Source of the DNA: JAKFVA01 sp046155225
GTDB lineage: Bacteria > Pseudomonadota > Gammaproteobacteria > Burkholderiales > Burkholderiaceae_C
Direction: 5' to 3'
DNA: 25,788 bases
Assembly: GCA_046155225.1 (NCBI GenBank)
Contig: JBJXED010000078.1
Location: 1-25,788, forward strand
A program made the position numbers and the translations under genes. Position 1 is the stretch's first letter. Each line of letters opens with the position of its first letter. Positions 6,633 through 13,003 of the stretch are shown in pieces. The notes beneath the pieces are model-generated. The model did no database searches. It worked only from the letters and a program-made list of their open reading frames with translations, and had not been told where the DNA came from.

Positions 6633-7676
6633 TTAGCCCAAGAGCCGGGCCAGCGTCAGCAGTGCGAGCAGCACCATCCACATCACCACGAGCCGCCAGA
6701 CCAGACCCACCACGCTGCGCAAGTGCGCCAACTCGGGCTCTCGGCCTGGCGTGTTTTGCATCGGCGGCAAAGGCGGGCCTGGTTGCTCCAGGCCGCTGCC
6801 ACTGGCCGCAAAACTGCCCGTCGTGGCACCAAAGCCCTGCGTGCTGAGCGGTGAAAACGCCGCCTTCAACGCCTCGCCGCCCAAGCGCACATTCACTGCG
6901 CCGGAGGTGGCGGCCAAAATCACGCCGTCGTTGTCACCCGGAAAACGCTGGGCAAATTGGCGCCAGGCGTCAATCGCTTCCTCAAAACTGCCAACGACGG
7001 CAAAGCCCAGGGCCGTCATGCGCGCGGGCAACCAATCAATGCTATGCCAAGCCGCCGCAGCCGCCGCTTGCACTGCGGGACTGGGCGGGTGGCTGACGGG
7101 ATGGGTGGTCTGGCCCGGGCGCTTGCCCCAGTATCGCGAAGCAAACTCGGCCATCCGAAACAGCACGGCACCCGTCGGCCCCAAACCCAGCGCGGCCAAA
7201 ATAGAGAACCACCCCAGCACGCCAAAGACATGGCGGTGCGCGGCGAGCACAGAGTACTCAATGACATGGCGGACAATTTCACTGCGCGGCAAATCGGCGG
7301 CGTCAACCTGCTGCCAGCGCGCCAGTTGCGTTCGCGCCCGCGCCTCGTCACCCGCGTGCAGCGAATCACGGATGTCGGTGAAGTGGTGGCTGAACTGACG
7401 AAAGCCCAGAGCCGCGTACAGCACCGCCACATTCCACAGCACAGCAAAAAACCAGCCCATCCAAGCCAGCAAAGCCCAGTGCAGCGCCAGCGTGAACAAG
7501 GCCGGCAGTGCCACGGCGAGAGACCATACCAGCCAGCCGTGGCCCTTCTTTCCTGTGTCGAAATTGTTGCTGACCCAGCGTACCCAGCCGCGCAAAGCGC
7601 CGTGCATAAGATTGCTGCGCGTGAGCGGCCTGACTTGCTCGATCAGCAGCGCGAACAAAATAGCAAAAAAACTCAT
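6633..7676 (-). CDS. CobD/CbiB-family membrane protein
   Basis: This 347-residue integral membrane protein starts MSFFAILFALLIEQVRPL and has hydrophobic stretches around 1-15, 50-70, 72-92 and 148-175, plus a C-terminal anchor around 325-345. The arrangement, with LARWQQVDAADLPRSEIVRHVIEYS in the middle loop and FRMAEFASRYWG after it, is that of the CbiB/CobD family (adenosylcobinamide-phosphate synthase) and related AmpE-like proteins. No other cobalamin gene is nearby, so a role in B12 synthesis is not supported by context. It follows the Nudix gene on the same strand by 54 bp and is probably the last gene of the rpsP run. The C-terminal third is Ala/Gly/Pro-rich and poorly conserved in appearance. 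Confidence 0.8.
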   Translation of the reverse strand: MSFFAILFALLIEQVRPLTRSNLMHGALRGWVRWVSNNFDTGKKGHGWLVWSLAVALPALFTLALHWALLAWMGWFFAVLWNVAVLYAALGFRQFSHHFTDIRDSLHAGDEARARTQLARWQQVDAADLPRSEIVRHVIEYSVLAAHRHVFGVLGWFSILAALGLGPTGAVLFRMAEFASRYWGKRPGQTTHPVSHPPSPAVQAAAAAAWHSIDWLPARMTALGFAVVGSFEEAIDAWRQFAQRFPGDNDGVILAATSGAVNVRLGGEALKAAFSPLSTQGFGATTGSFAASGSGLEQPGPPLPPMQNTPGREPELAHLRSVVGLVWRLVVMWMVLLALLTLARLLG

Positions 7677-7730
7677 GGCGCAATGATAGTAGGCCGCCGC
7701 TCTGTTCCCGCTCCCGCCGGCCGGACTGCA

Positions 7731-8453
7731 TCAAGCGGATAAAAAGCGATACAGGTTGCGCAGCATGCCGGCGCTGGCACCCCAGATGTAGCGCTCGGTG
7801 CCTTGGTCGTCGTAGGGCATTGAAAACCACTCGCGCTGCACCCCTTGCCACAACACGCGGTGGCGGCGGTGGTGCGAGGGGCTCATCAGAAAATCCAGCG
7901 GCACTTCAAACACGTCTTGCACTTCGCTGGGGTCGGCGCGCAGCAGCACGCCAGGCGGCACCAACGCCACCACCGGCGTGACCGCAAAAGCCGAGCCCGT
8001 GGTGTAGACCGGCAACTGGCCCAGCACGCGCACCTGGCCTGGCGGCAGGCCAACTTCTTCATGCGCTTCCCGCAGCGCTGCAGCGGCCACGCTGACATCT
8101 GCCGCATCGACCTTGCCGCCAGGAAAGGCAATTTGGCCTGAATGGCTGTTCAGATGCGCCGCGCGCAGCGTCAAAAGCACGGTAGGCCGGGAATGGGTGA
8201 CGATGGCGATGAGCACAGCGGCCGCGCGCAGCGGCCGATTCGAGAACGCTGGCTCGCGCAGCACCTCGGGCAGCCACACCGGCGGGGCCAGGAAACGCTG
8301 CGCTAACGCATGCGCCTGCAAATGCTGCATTGGCACCGCAGGCAAATGCCCGTCACTGCCAACCACCGGCACGTCACGCGGGTCAAAACCGGGGATGGCA
8401 CTGAGCACAGGAAATGTGTTCAGCTCCGATGAGGGCACAGGAAATGTGCTCAT
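7731..8453 (-). CDS. Nudix hydrolase, CoA-pyrophosphatase type
   Basis: The 240-residue protein is predicted to cleave coenzyme A or its derivatives to phosphopantetheine and 3',5'-ADP, as NudL-type enzymes do. The CoA-type upstream motif LLTLRAAHLNSHSGQIAFPGG-like segment (about 93-113) is followed by the Nudix box G113-x14-REAHEEVG (to 135). The metal-binding glutamates Glu129, Glu132 and Glu133 are present. The ATG at 8453 is chosen because further extension runs into rplS; a GTG about 60 bases upstream is possible, and neither has a strong Shine-Dalgarno. The first 20 residues are an imperfect duplicated decapeptide coming from a 30-bp DNA repeat. The gene sits 70 bp after rplS on the same strand. 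NudL-type activity is inferred from the motif only. Confidence 0.88.
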   Translation of the reverse strand: MSTFPVPSSELNTFPVLSAIPGFDPRDVPVVGSDGHLPAVPMQHLQAHALAQRFLAPPVWLPEVLREPAFSNRPLRAAAVLIAIVTHSRPTVLLTLRAAHLNSHSGQIAFPGGKVDAADVSVAAAALREAHEEVGLPPGQVRVLGQLPVYTTGSAFAVTPVVALVPPGVLLRADPSEVQDVFEVPLDFLMSPSHHRRHRVLWQGVQREWFSMPYDDQGTERYIWGASAGMLRNLYRFLSA

Positions 8454-8464
8454 CTCGGCTGGAG
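8405..8464. repeat. Two tandem 30-bp imperfect repeats in the Nudix N-terminus
   Basis: Units 8405-8434 and 8435-8464 share the first 14 bases (GCACAGGAAATGTG) and several later ones. In the protein they give the related decapeptides STFPVPSSEL and NTFPVLSAIP. The repeat overlaps the chosen start codon, so the extra unit mainly lengthens a poorly conserved N-terminus. Confidence 0.75.
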
Positions 8465-8523
8465 GCGCTGCTGCAGCAGGGACTACCTGATGTGGCGTGG
8501 TCGCCACGGCAGGCAATCGCAAT

Positions 8524-8955
8524 TTACGCGGCTGGGGCCGAATTGGCCAACTTCGCGGCGGCAGCGGCTTTGGCAGCGGCCACCGATTTCGCGGGCAGCT
8601 TTTCCTTGATACGTGCCGACTTGCCGCTGCGATCACGCAGGTAGTACAGCTTGGCGCGGCGCACATCACCGCGCCGCTTGACTTCAATGCCGGCAATCAA
8701 GGGGCTGTAGGTCTGGAAGGTGCGCTCGACGCCCTCGCCGCTGGAGACTTTACGAACGATAAAGCCGCTGTTGAGGCCCCGGTTGCGCTTGGCAATCACC
8801 ACCCCCTCGTAGGCCTGCACACGTTTGCGCGTGCCTTCGACCACATTCACGCTGACGATCACGGTGTCGCCGGGGGCGAAGTCGGGGATCTTTTTACCCG
8901 CCTTGTCGGTCAGGCGGGTCATCTCTTCTTGCTCTAAGGTCTGGATCAAATTCAT
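8524..8955 (-). CDS. rplS: 50S ribosomal protein L19
   Basis: L19 lies at the interface of the 50S and 30S subunits. The 143 residues contain the family hallmarks FAPGDTVIVSVNVVEGTRKR (about 26-45), QAYEGVVIAKRNRG, FIVRKVSSGEGVERTFQTYSP and RRAKLYYLRDRSGK. An Ala/Lys-rich tail of about 25 residues extends beyond the E. coli protein (115 residues) and is common in betaproteobacteria. The ATG at 8955 has a weak AGAG upstream. It is the fourth gene of the classical rpsP-rimM-trmD-rplS operon, separated from trmD by 114 bp. That gap carries a candidate internal promoter and a small hairpin, which would let L19 be made in excess of TrmD. Confidence 0.98.
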   Translation of the reverse strand: MNLIQTLEQEEMTRLTDKAGKKIPDFAPGDTVIVSVNVVEGTRKRVQAYEGVVIAKRNRGLNSGFIVRKVSSGEGVERTFQTYSPLIAGIEVKRRGDVRRAKLYYLRDRSGKSARIKEKLPAKSVAAAKAAAAAKLANSAPAA

Positions 8956-9026
8956 GATGCGCTCTGTTTCATTTGCGTTCTTGCGGGGCTACGCTAGGGA
9001 CCTTGGTTCAGCGGCGTTATTCAAAA

Positions 9027-9041
9027 CGCCTTGCCAAGGCG
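9027..9041 (-). other. Small hairpin in the rplS leader
   Basis: CGCCTTG and CAAGGCG form a near-perfect palindrome. On the minus strand it reads as a 5-bp stem with a 5-nt loop and is followed by TTTTG. It sits between trmD and rplS and could be a weak attenuator or processing site. It is too small to call a terminator with confidence. Confidence 0.3.
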
Positions 9042-9068
9042 GCCAGGCAGAGGAACGAAAAGCCTGCG

Positions 9069-9097
9069 ATTATAAAATATTTTTTCCTGCTTGCAAA
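9069..9097 (-). promoter_or_regulatory. Candidate internal promoter for rplS
   Basis: A perfect TATAAT lies on the minus strand at 9074-9069, overlapping the trmD stop codon (9072-9070). Upstream at 17-bp spacing is TTTGCA (9097-9092), or at 16-bp spacing TTGCAA; each matches 4/6 of the -35 consensus. The start would fall near 9062, giving rplS a leader of about 105 nt. Confidence 0.45.
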
Positions 9098-9828
9098 AGC
9101 AGTTTTTCATCCTGCGCACTGAGGCTGCCCGCGTTGCGTGCGGAGGTGATCAAATCCGGCCTGCGCTGCGCGGTGATCAGCAGCCGCTGGTCACGCCGCC
9201 AGCGGTCAATTTGTTCGTGGTGTCCCGACAGCAGAGGCGGCGGCACCGCCCGGCCTTGCCAGGTCTCGGGGCGGCTGTAGTGCGGGCAATCCAGCAAGCC
9301 GTCCAGCGCGGGACTGAAGCTGTCCTGCTGGTGGCTTTGCGCGTCGCCGAGCACGCCGGGCTGCAGCCGGGCCACAGCATCCAGCAAGGCCAGAGCGGCA
9401 ATTTCACCGCCCGAGAGCACAAAATCGCCCAAGCTGATCTGGTGCGTGACGTGCGCGTCCACGAAGCGCTGGTCGATACCTTCGTAGCGACCACAAACCA
9501 GCACCGCCCCCTCACTGGCAGACCACTGGGCCACCGCCAATTGATTCAGCGGCTGGCCGATGGGCGTGAACATCACCACGGGCACCAGCCCGGTTCTCTG
9601 CGCTTGAATGTGCATGAGGCATTGGTGCAAGGGCTCGGCCAGCATCACCATGCCGGGGCCGCCACCAAACGGGCGGTCATCGACCCGGCGGTAATTGCCT
9701 TGCGCAAAGTCGCGCAAAGGCCACAGCTTCACATCAACCTGGCCCGACTCGAAGGCGCGGCGCGTGATGCCCGCCGTCAAAAACGGTGCGAACAGTTCGG
9801 GGAACAGGGTAATGACATCAAAGCGCAT
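9070..9828 (-). CDS. trmD: tRNA (guanine-37-N1)-methyltransferase
   Basis: TrmD methylates G37 next to the anticodon of several tRNAs, preventing +1 frameshifting. The 252-residue protein shows the SPOUT trefoil-knot signatures: FDVITLFPELF at the start, FGGGPGMVM (about 54-62), LVCGRYEGIDQRF, and SLGDFVLSGGE, which form the SAM pocket and include the catalytic Asp. The C-terminal helical domain contains HYSRPETWQG and PPPLLSGHH, normal for the family. The ATG at 9828 begins 11 bp after the rimM stop, consistent with operon translation. The 3' end overlaps a promoter-like TATAAT for rplS. Confidence 0.98.
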   Translation of the reverse strand: MRFDVITLFPELFAPFLTAGITRRAFESGQVDVKLWPLRDFAQGNYRRVDDRPFGGGPGMVMLAEPLHQCLMHIQAQRTGLVPVVMFTPIGQPLNQLAVAQWSASEGAVLVCGRYEGIDQRFVDAHVTHQISLGDFVLSGGEIAALALLDAVARLQPGVLGDAQSHQQDSFSPALDGLLDCPHYSRPETWQGRAVPPPLLSGHHEQIDRWRRDQRLLITAQRRPDLITSARNAGSLSAQDEKLLLQAGKNIL

Positions 9829-9839
9829 GGCGACCCGCC

Positions 9840-10403
9840 CTAGTAATGAGCCTGCCAGTCCACCGTGATGCGCTTGGCCGCCAAGTCCACGGCATCGACA
9901 TAGGCCGCCACGAAAGGGATGAATCGTTCCTGCGCTGTGCCATCCACTTCAAACGTCAGCACCAACACCGTTTGCGGCCCGGTGGACAGCAGGTCGGCAA
10001 CCTGGCCAAGGGCGATGCCTTCGCGGTTGACCACCGCCAAGCCCATCAAGTCCACCCAGTAGTACTCACCTTGCCCGGCGCTGGGAAAACTTGAGCGCGG
10101 GATAAAAATACGCGCACCGCGCAAGGCCTCTGCGGCACTGCGGTCGGCCACCTCTTGCGCCTTGGCAACGACGGTACCCGAATGGTCTTTGGCCTCAGAA
10201 ATCGCTAGTTTGCGCGTACCTTGAAACTGCAGCACATTTTTGGTGCTGGCCTGCAAATACCAGCGTTTGGAAGAAAAAAGCGCCTCGGGTGAGGCGCTGT
10301 ACGCATGAATTTTGAACCAGCCCTGGATGCCCCACGCTTCGGCGATCCGCCCTACTTCAACGGCGTCGGCGGGTAATTCGGCGGACTCCAGATCGGGCAT
10401 CAT
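9840..10403 (-). CDS. rimM: 16S rRNA processing protein RimM
   Basis: RimM assists maturation of the 30S head and binds ribosomal protein S19. The product (187 residues from the ATG at 10403) has the N-terminal RimM domain beginning VEVGRIAEAWGIQGWFKIH and the PRC-barrel beginning GEYYWVDLMGLAV. Two consecutive ATG codons (10403 and 10400) are candidate starts. The frame is open further upstream into rpsP, but that extension is low-complexity and not family-like. It is the second gene of the rpsP operon, 40 bp after rpsP. Confidence 0.95.
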   Translation of the reverse strand: MMPDLESAELPADAVEVGRIAEAWGIQGWFKIHAYSASPEALFSSKRWYLQASTKNVLQFQGTRKLAISEAKDHSGTVVAKAQEVADRSAAEALRGARIFIPRSSFPSAGQGEYYWVDLMGLAVVNREGIALGQVADLLSTGPQTVLVLTFEVDGTAQERFIPFVAAYVDAVDLAAKRITVDWQAHY

Positions 10404-10443
10404 GGCCGAACCCGTCCCACGTGAATGACCCGCCGGGGCCGTG

Positions 10444-10695
10444 TCAGGCCGCTTTGGCGGCAGCTTGGGCCACCAGACGCTCGACGGTGGGCGAGGCTTG
10501 TGCGCCGACACCGCGCCAATAGCTCAGGCGGTCTTGCGCGACGCGGATGGACTCTTCGTTGTCCTTGGCGATAGGGTTGTAGAAACCCAGGCGCTCAATG
10601 AAACGGCCGTCGCGGCGCACGCGCTTGTCGGCCACCACAATGTTGAAAAACGGACGGCTCTTGGAGCCGCCGCGTGAGAGTCTAATGACGACCAT
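10444..10695 (-). CDS. rpsP: 30S ribosomal protein S16
   Basis: S16 is an assembly protein of the 30S body. The 83-residue product begins MVVIRLSRGGSKSRPFFNIVVAD and continues with DGRFIERLGFYNP and RLSYWRGVGAQ.SPTV, all standard for the family. The ATG at 10695 matches the conserved N-terminus; an upstream in-frame extension of 14 codons is not family-like. It is the first gene of the operon. A promoter with a perfect TATAAT is about 100 bp upstream and is bracketed by a perfect inverted repeat. Confidence 0.98.
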   Translation of the reverse strand: MVVIRLSRGGSKSRPFFNIVVADKRVRRDGRFIERLGFYNPIAKDNEESIRVAQDRLSYWRGVGAQASPTVERLVAQAAAKAA

Positions 10696-10777
10696 ACATC
10701 CATCCCGGGGTGAAAAAGGGTTGCAGCGCCATGACAAAGCGTCACAAAGCGTTAAATTAAACTGCCCTGGCTGCGCG

Positions 10778-10807
10778 CTGAAAAGCCTGCAATTATATGC
10801 TTTTCAG
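10778..10807. promoter_or_regulatory. Perfect 9-bp inverted repeat around the rpsP -10 box
   Basis: CTGAAAAGC (10778-10786) and GCTTTTCAG (10799-10807) are exact complements separated by 12 bp. The TATAAT of the rpsP promoter lies inside that spacer, so a dimeric protein bound here would block RNA polymerase. It could equally be a chance palindrome in an AT-rich intergenic stretch. Confidence 0.45.
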
Positions 10808-10822
10808 GCCCGTGCCTTTCAA
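10792..10822 (-). promoter_or_regulatory. Promoter of the rpsP-rimM-trmD-rplS operon
   Basis: On the minus strand TTGAAA (10822-10817) and a perfect TATAAT (10797-10792) are 19 bp apart. The -35 matches 5/6; the spacing is slightly long. The predicted start near 10785 leaves a 5' leader of about 90 nt before rpsP. Confidence 0.6.
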
Positions 10823-10851
10823 TATTTCGGGTCTGCGGAATAATCCATCAC

Positions 10852-11298
10852 ATGAAAAACAAAACCCTCGCCGCTTGGCTGGCCTTTCTCGGCGGGCCAC
10901 TGGGTCTGCACCGCTTCTACCTGCATGGCCTGGGCGACTGGCTGGGCTGGCTGCTGCCGATTCCCACCGCACTCGGGCTGTACGGCATCCAAAGGGTGCA
11001 GCGCCTCGGACTCGACGACATGCCCAGTTGGGTGCTGATTCCCTGCCTGGGCTTTACCTTGGCCGCGTGCGCTGGCACGGCGATCTACTACGGCCTCATG
11101 AGTCCCGAAAAGTGGAATGCGCGTTTTAATCCCACGAGTGAGCCACAGGCACCCGCTGGCCAAACCGGCTGGCTGACCATCGGCGCGATCGTGCTGGCCT
11201 TGCTGCTGGGCGCAACGGCACTCATGGCCAGCATGGTCTACAGTTTTCAGCGTTATTTTGAGTACCAGATCGAGCAGGCGCGGCTGATTTCGCAGTAA
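10852..11298 (+). CDS. TM2-domain membrane protein
   Basis: The 148-residue protein begins with a TM2-type unit: a short Lys-rich start, a first hydrophobic segment, and the turn FLGGPLGLHRFYLHGLGDWLG (about 13-32, close to the G-x-G-x-HRFYLG signature). A second hydrophobic segment follows. Two further hydrophobic segments (about 60-80 and 105-128) make four probable membrane spans. TM2 proteins are small membrane proteins of unknown function. It is divergent from rpsP with 156 bp between starts and sits 22 bp before rluA, so the two are probably co-transcribed. No Shine-Dalgarno is visible before the ATG. No specific role is proposed. Confidence 0.82.
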   Translation: MKNKTLAAWLAFLGGPLGLHRFYLHGLGDWLGWLLPIPTALGLYGIQRVQRLGLDDMPSWVLIPCLGFTLAACAGTAIYYGLMSPEKWNARFNPTSEPQAPAGQTGWLTIGAIVLALLLGATALMASMVYSFQRYFEYQIEQARLISQ

Positions 11299-11320
11299 GT
11301 GCGCAGCCGCTGCCTGGGCC

Positions 11321-12013
11321 ATGACACCCGCCATCACCCCGGCCATCGCCACGGTTTACGCCGACGATGCCTTGCTGGTGCTGGACAAACCGCCCGGCCT
11401 GCTCAGCGTCCCTGGACGCGGCCCGGACAAGCAAGACTGCCTGGCCGCCCGGGTGCAAGCCCAATTCCCGGATGCCCTGGTGGTGCACCGGCTCGACATG
11501 GCGACCTCCGGTCTGCTCGTGATGGCGCGTGGCGCGGCACACCAGCGAACACTCAGCCAGGCGTTTGCCGCGCAGCAGGTTGACAAGCGCTACAGGGCGG
11601 TGGTGACGGGCCGATTGATCTCACGCACCGCCGATCCGCAGGGCTGGAACCAAGTGGATTTACCCATTGCGGCTGACTGGCCCCGGCGGCCATTGCGCAA
11701 AATTGACTTTGTTCAGGGCAAGCCCAGCATCACCCGCTGGCGCGTACTGAACCCTGCAAAAACGACCCCGCACCTGCAACCTCAAGCCAGCGCCGACACC
11801 ACGCGCGTCGAATTGGCCCCGCTCACAGGCCGCACCCACCAGTTGCGCCTGCACATGCAGGCCCTGGGGCATCCCATCGTGGGTGACGGGCTGTATGCCT
11901 GCGAGGATCTGAAGGCCCTGGCACCGCGCTTGCTGCTGCATGCCTGCGGCTTGTTACTGGCACACCCTGCCACCGGGGAAAAGATGCAGTTTTTCAGCGC
12001 GCCCGCGTTTTAA
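11321..12013 (+). CDS. rluA: RluA-family pseudouridine synthase
   Basis: This 230-residue enzyme isomerises uridine to pseudouridine in structured RNA. The catalytic block is VVHRLDMATSGLLV with Asp59 as nucleophile. The other family motifs are LLVLDKPPGLLSVPGRG near residues 18-34 and LAPLTGRTHQLRLHMQALGHPIVGDGLY near the C-terminus. It has no S4 domain. The GLLSVPGR and HRLDMATSG details and the short length resemble E. coli RluA (219 residues), which modifies 23S rRNA U746 and tRNA U32; I infer the same substrates. The ATG at 11321 follows the TM2 gene by 22 bp. The gene ends 13 bp before the convergent SirB1-family gene. Confidence 0.88.
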   Translation: MTPAITPAIATVYADDALLVLDKPPGLLSVPGRGPDKQDCLAARVQAQFPDALVVHRLDMATSGLLVMARGAAHQRTLSQAFAAQQVDKRYRAVVTGRLISRTADPQGWNQVDLPIAADWPRRPLRKIDFVQGKPSITRWRVLNPAKTTPHLQPQASADTTRVELAPLTGRTHQLRLHMQALGHPIVGDGLYACEDLKALAPRLLLHACGLLLAHPATGEKMQFFSAPAF

Positions 12014-12026
12014 CGCAGGGGCGCAT

Positions 12027-12878
12027 TCAGCTCAAAGCGCGCCGCAGCGCCGCCACTTGCTCGCCGATCTCGTCCAGGTCCAGCGCATCGTCAGCCCGCA
12101 CCAGATACGTCTCTAAATCAGGCAGGGCCTCTGCGGCCTGACCCAGCGCGGCGTGTGCCAGGCCGCGGTCACGGTATTCGCTCCAGGCGTCGGGCAGCAA
12201 GATGATCAGGCGGTCTTGCACCGCCAGCACGCGCTGCCAGTCTTGTGCGCTGGTGTGGATTTCCTTCAGGTTGCGCAACATCCGGGCAATGATGTCGCGG
12301 CCGCGCGCAGGTTGCAGGTACAGGCCCAGGGGCACGTCAAATTCATCGACCAGCCCACTGCGCCGTTTGTACGGCTCCAGCCGCTCGGCCAACTCCTCGC
12401 GCGAGAGCGACTGGCCGGTGGCCGGGTCCATCAACACCTGGCCCTTGGGCAGGTTGATCTTGACCATGAAATGCCCCGGAAAACTCACGCCGCGCACCTT
12501 CAACCCCAAGCCCTGCGCCAGCTCCAGCCACAGCACTGCCAGCGAGATCGGGATGCCGCGCCGCGTCTTCAGCAGGGCATGCAGGTAGCTGTTGTCGGGC
12601 TCGTAGTAATTGTTGAGGTTGCTGCCAAAGTTCAGGTCTTGGTAGAAGAACTGGTTCAGCATGCGCAGCCGGTGCAGCGCCTGCGCATCCGCCGGAAAGC
12701 GGCGCCGTGCGCGCGCAAGCAGCTGGTCCACATCACCCAGCACTTGCTGCACATCCAGTTCGGGGTAGTCGTCCTGCGCGATCGACGCCGCTGCTTCGAG
12801 CAGCGGAAACGACTCGTCACTTTGCACCAGGGCGGTGAAGTAGCCGAGCGGCGTAGGCGCAAAGTTCGGGATCTGCAC
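12027..12878 (-). CDS. SirB1-family protein (transglutaminase-like plus TPR-like region)
   Basis: The 283-residue protein has the N-terminal SirB1/transglutaminase-like domain, recognised by LNQFFYQDLNFGSNLNNYYEPDNSYL (split motif around 74-99), RRGIPISLAVLWLELAQ and VSFPGHFMVK. A helical C-terminal part (about 205-270) with DWQRVLAVQDRLIILLPDAW and YRDRGLAHAALGQ resembles tetratricopeptide repeats. The start is GTG at 12878; nothing longer is plausible because the upstream ATG is in another frame. It lies downstream of murJ on the same strand, separated by 125 bp containing a dispersed repeat. The biochemical role of the family is unsettled; the domain combination suggests a scaffold rather than an active transglutaminase. 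Confidence 0.88.
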   Translation of the reverse strand: MQIPNFAPTPLGYFTALVQSDESFPLLEAAASIAQDDYPELDVQQVLGDVDQLLARARRRFPADAQALHRLRMLNQFFYQDLNFGSNLNNYYEPDNSYLHALLKTRRGIPISLAVLWLELAQGLGLKVRGVSFPGHFMVKINLPKGQVLMDPATGQSLSREELAERLEPYKRRSGLVDEFDVPLGLYLQPARGRDIIARMLRNLKEIHTSAQDWQRVLAVQDRLIILLPDAWSEYRDRGLAHAALGQAAEALPDLETYLVRADDALDLDEIGEQVAALRRALS

Positions 12879-12941
12879 GCCAATACTTTCTCATAAAACT
12901 GCCGGTAGGGCGAATAGGGTTGCTACTGCATGGTTACTGTA

Positions 12942-12999
12942 ATTTTGATAGCAATGGCGGCAACAAATGACTTGGCTGGAGTGCAATAAGACATTAAAG
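12942..12999 (+). repeat. Dispersed short repeat, copy 3 (intergenic, after murJ)
   Basis: This plus-strand copy matches the copy at 25411-25470 at 26 of 34 core positions (core 12948-12981), sharing ATAGCA, CGGCAA, AAAT and CTTGGCT. It begins within a few bases of the murJ stop codon, in the gap before the SirB1 gene, and has no coding role. Confidence 0.7.
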
Positions 13000-13003
13000 C
13001 TGG

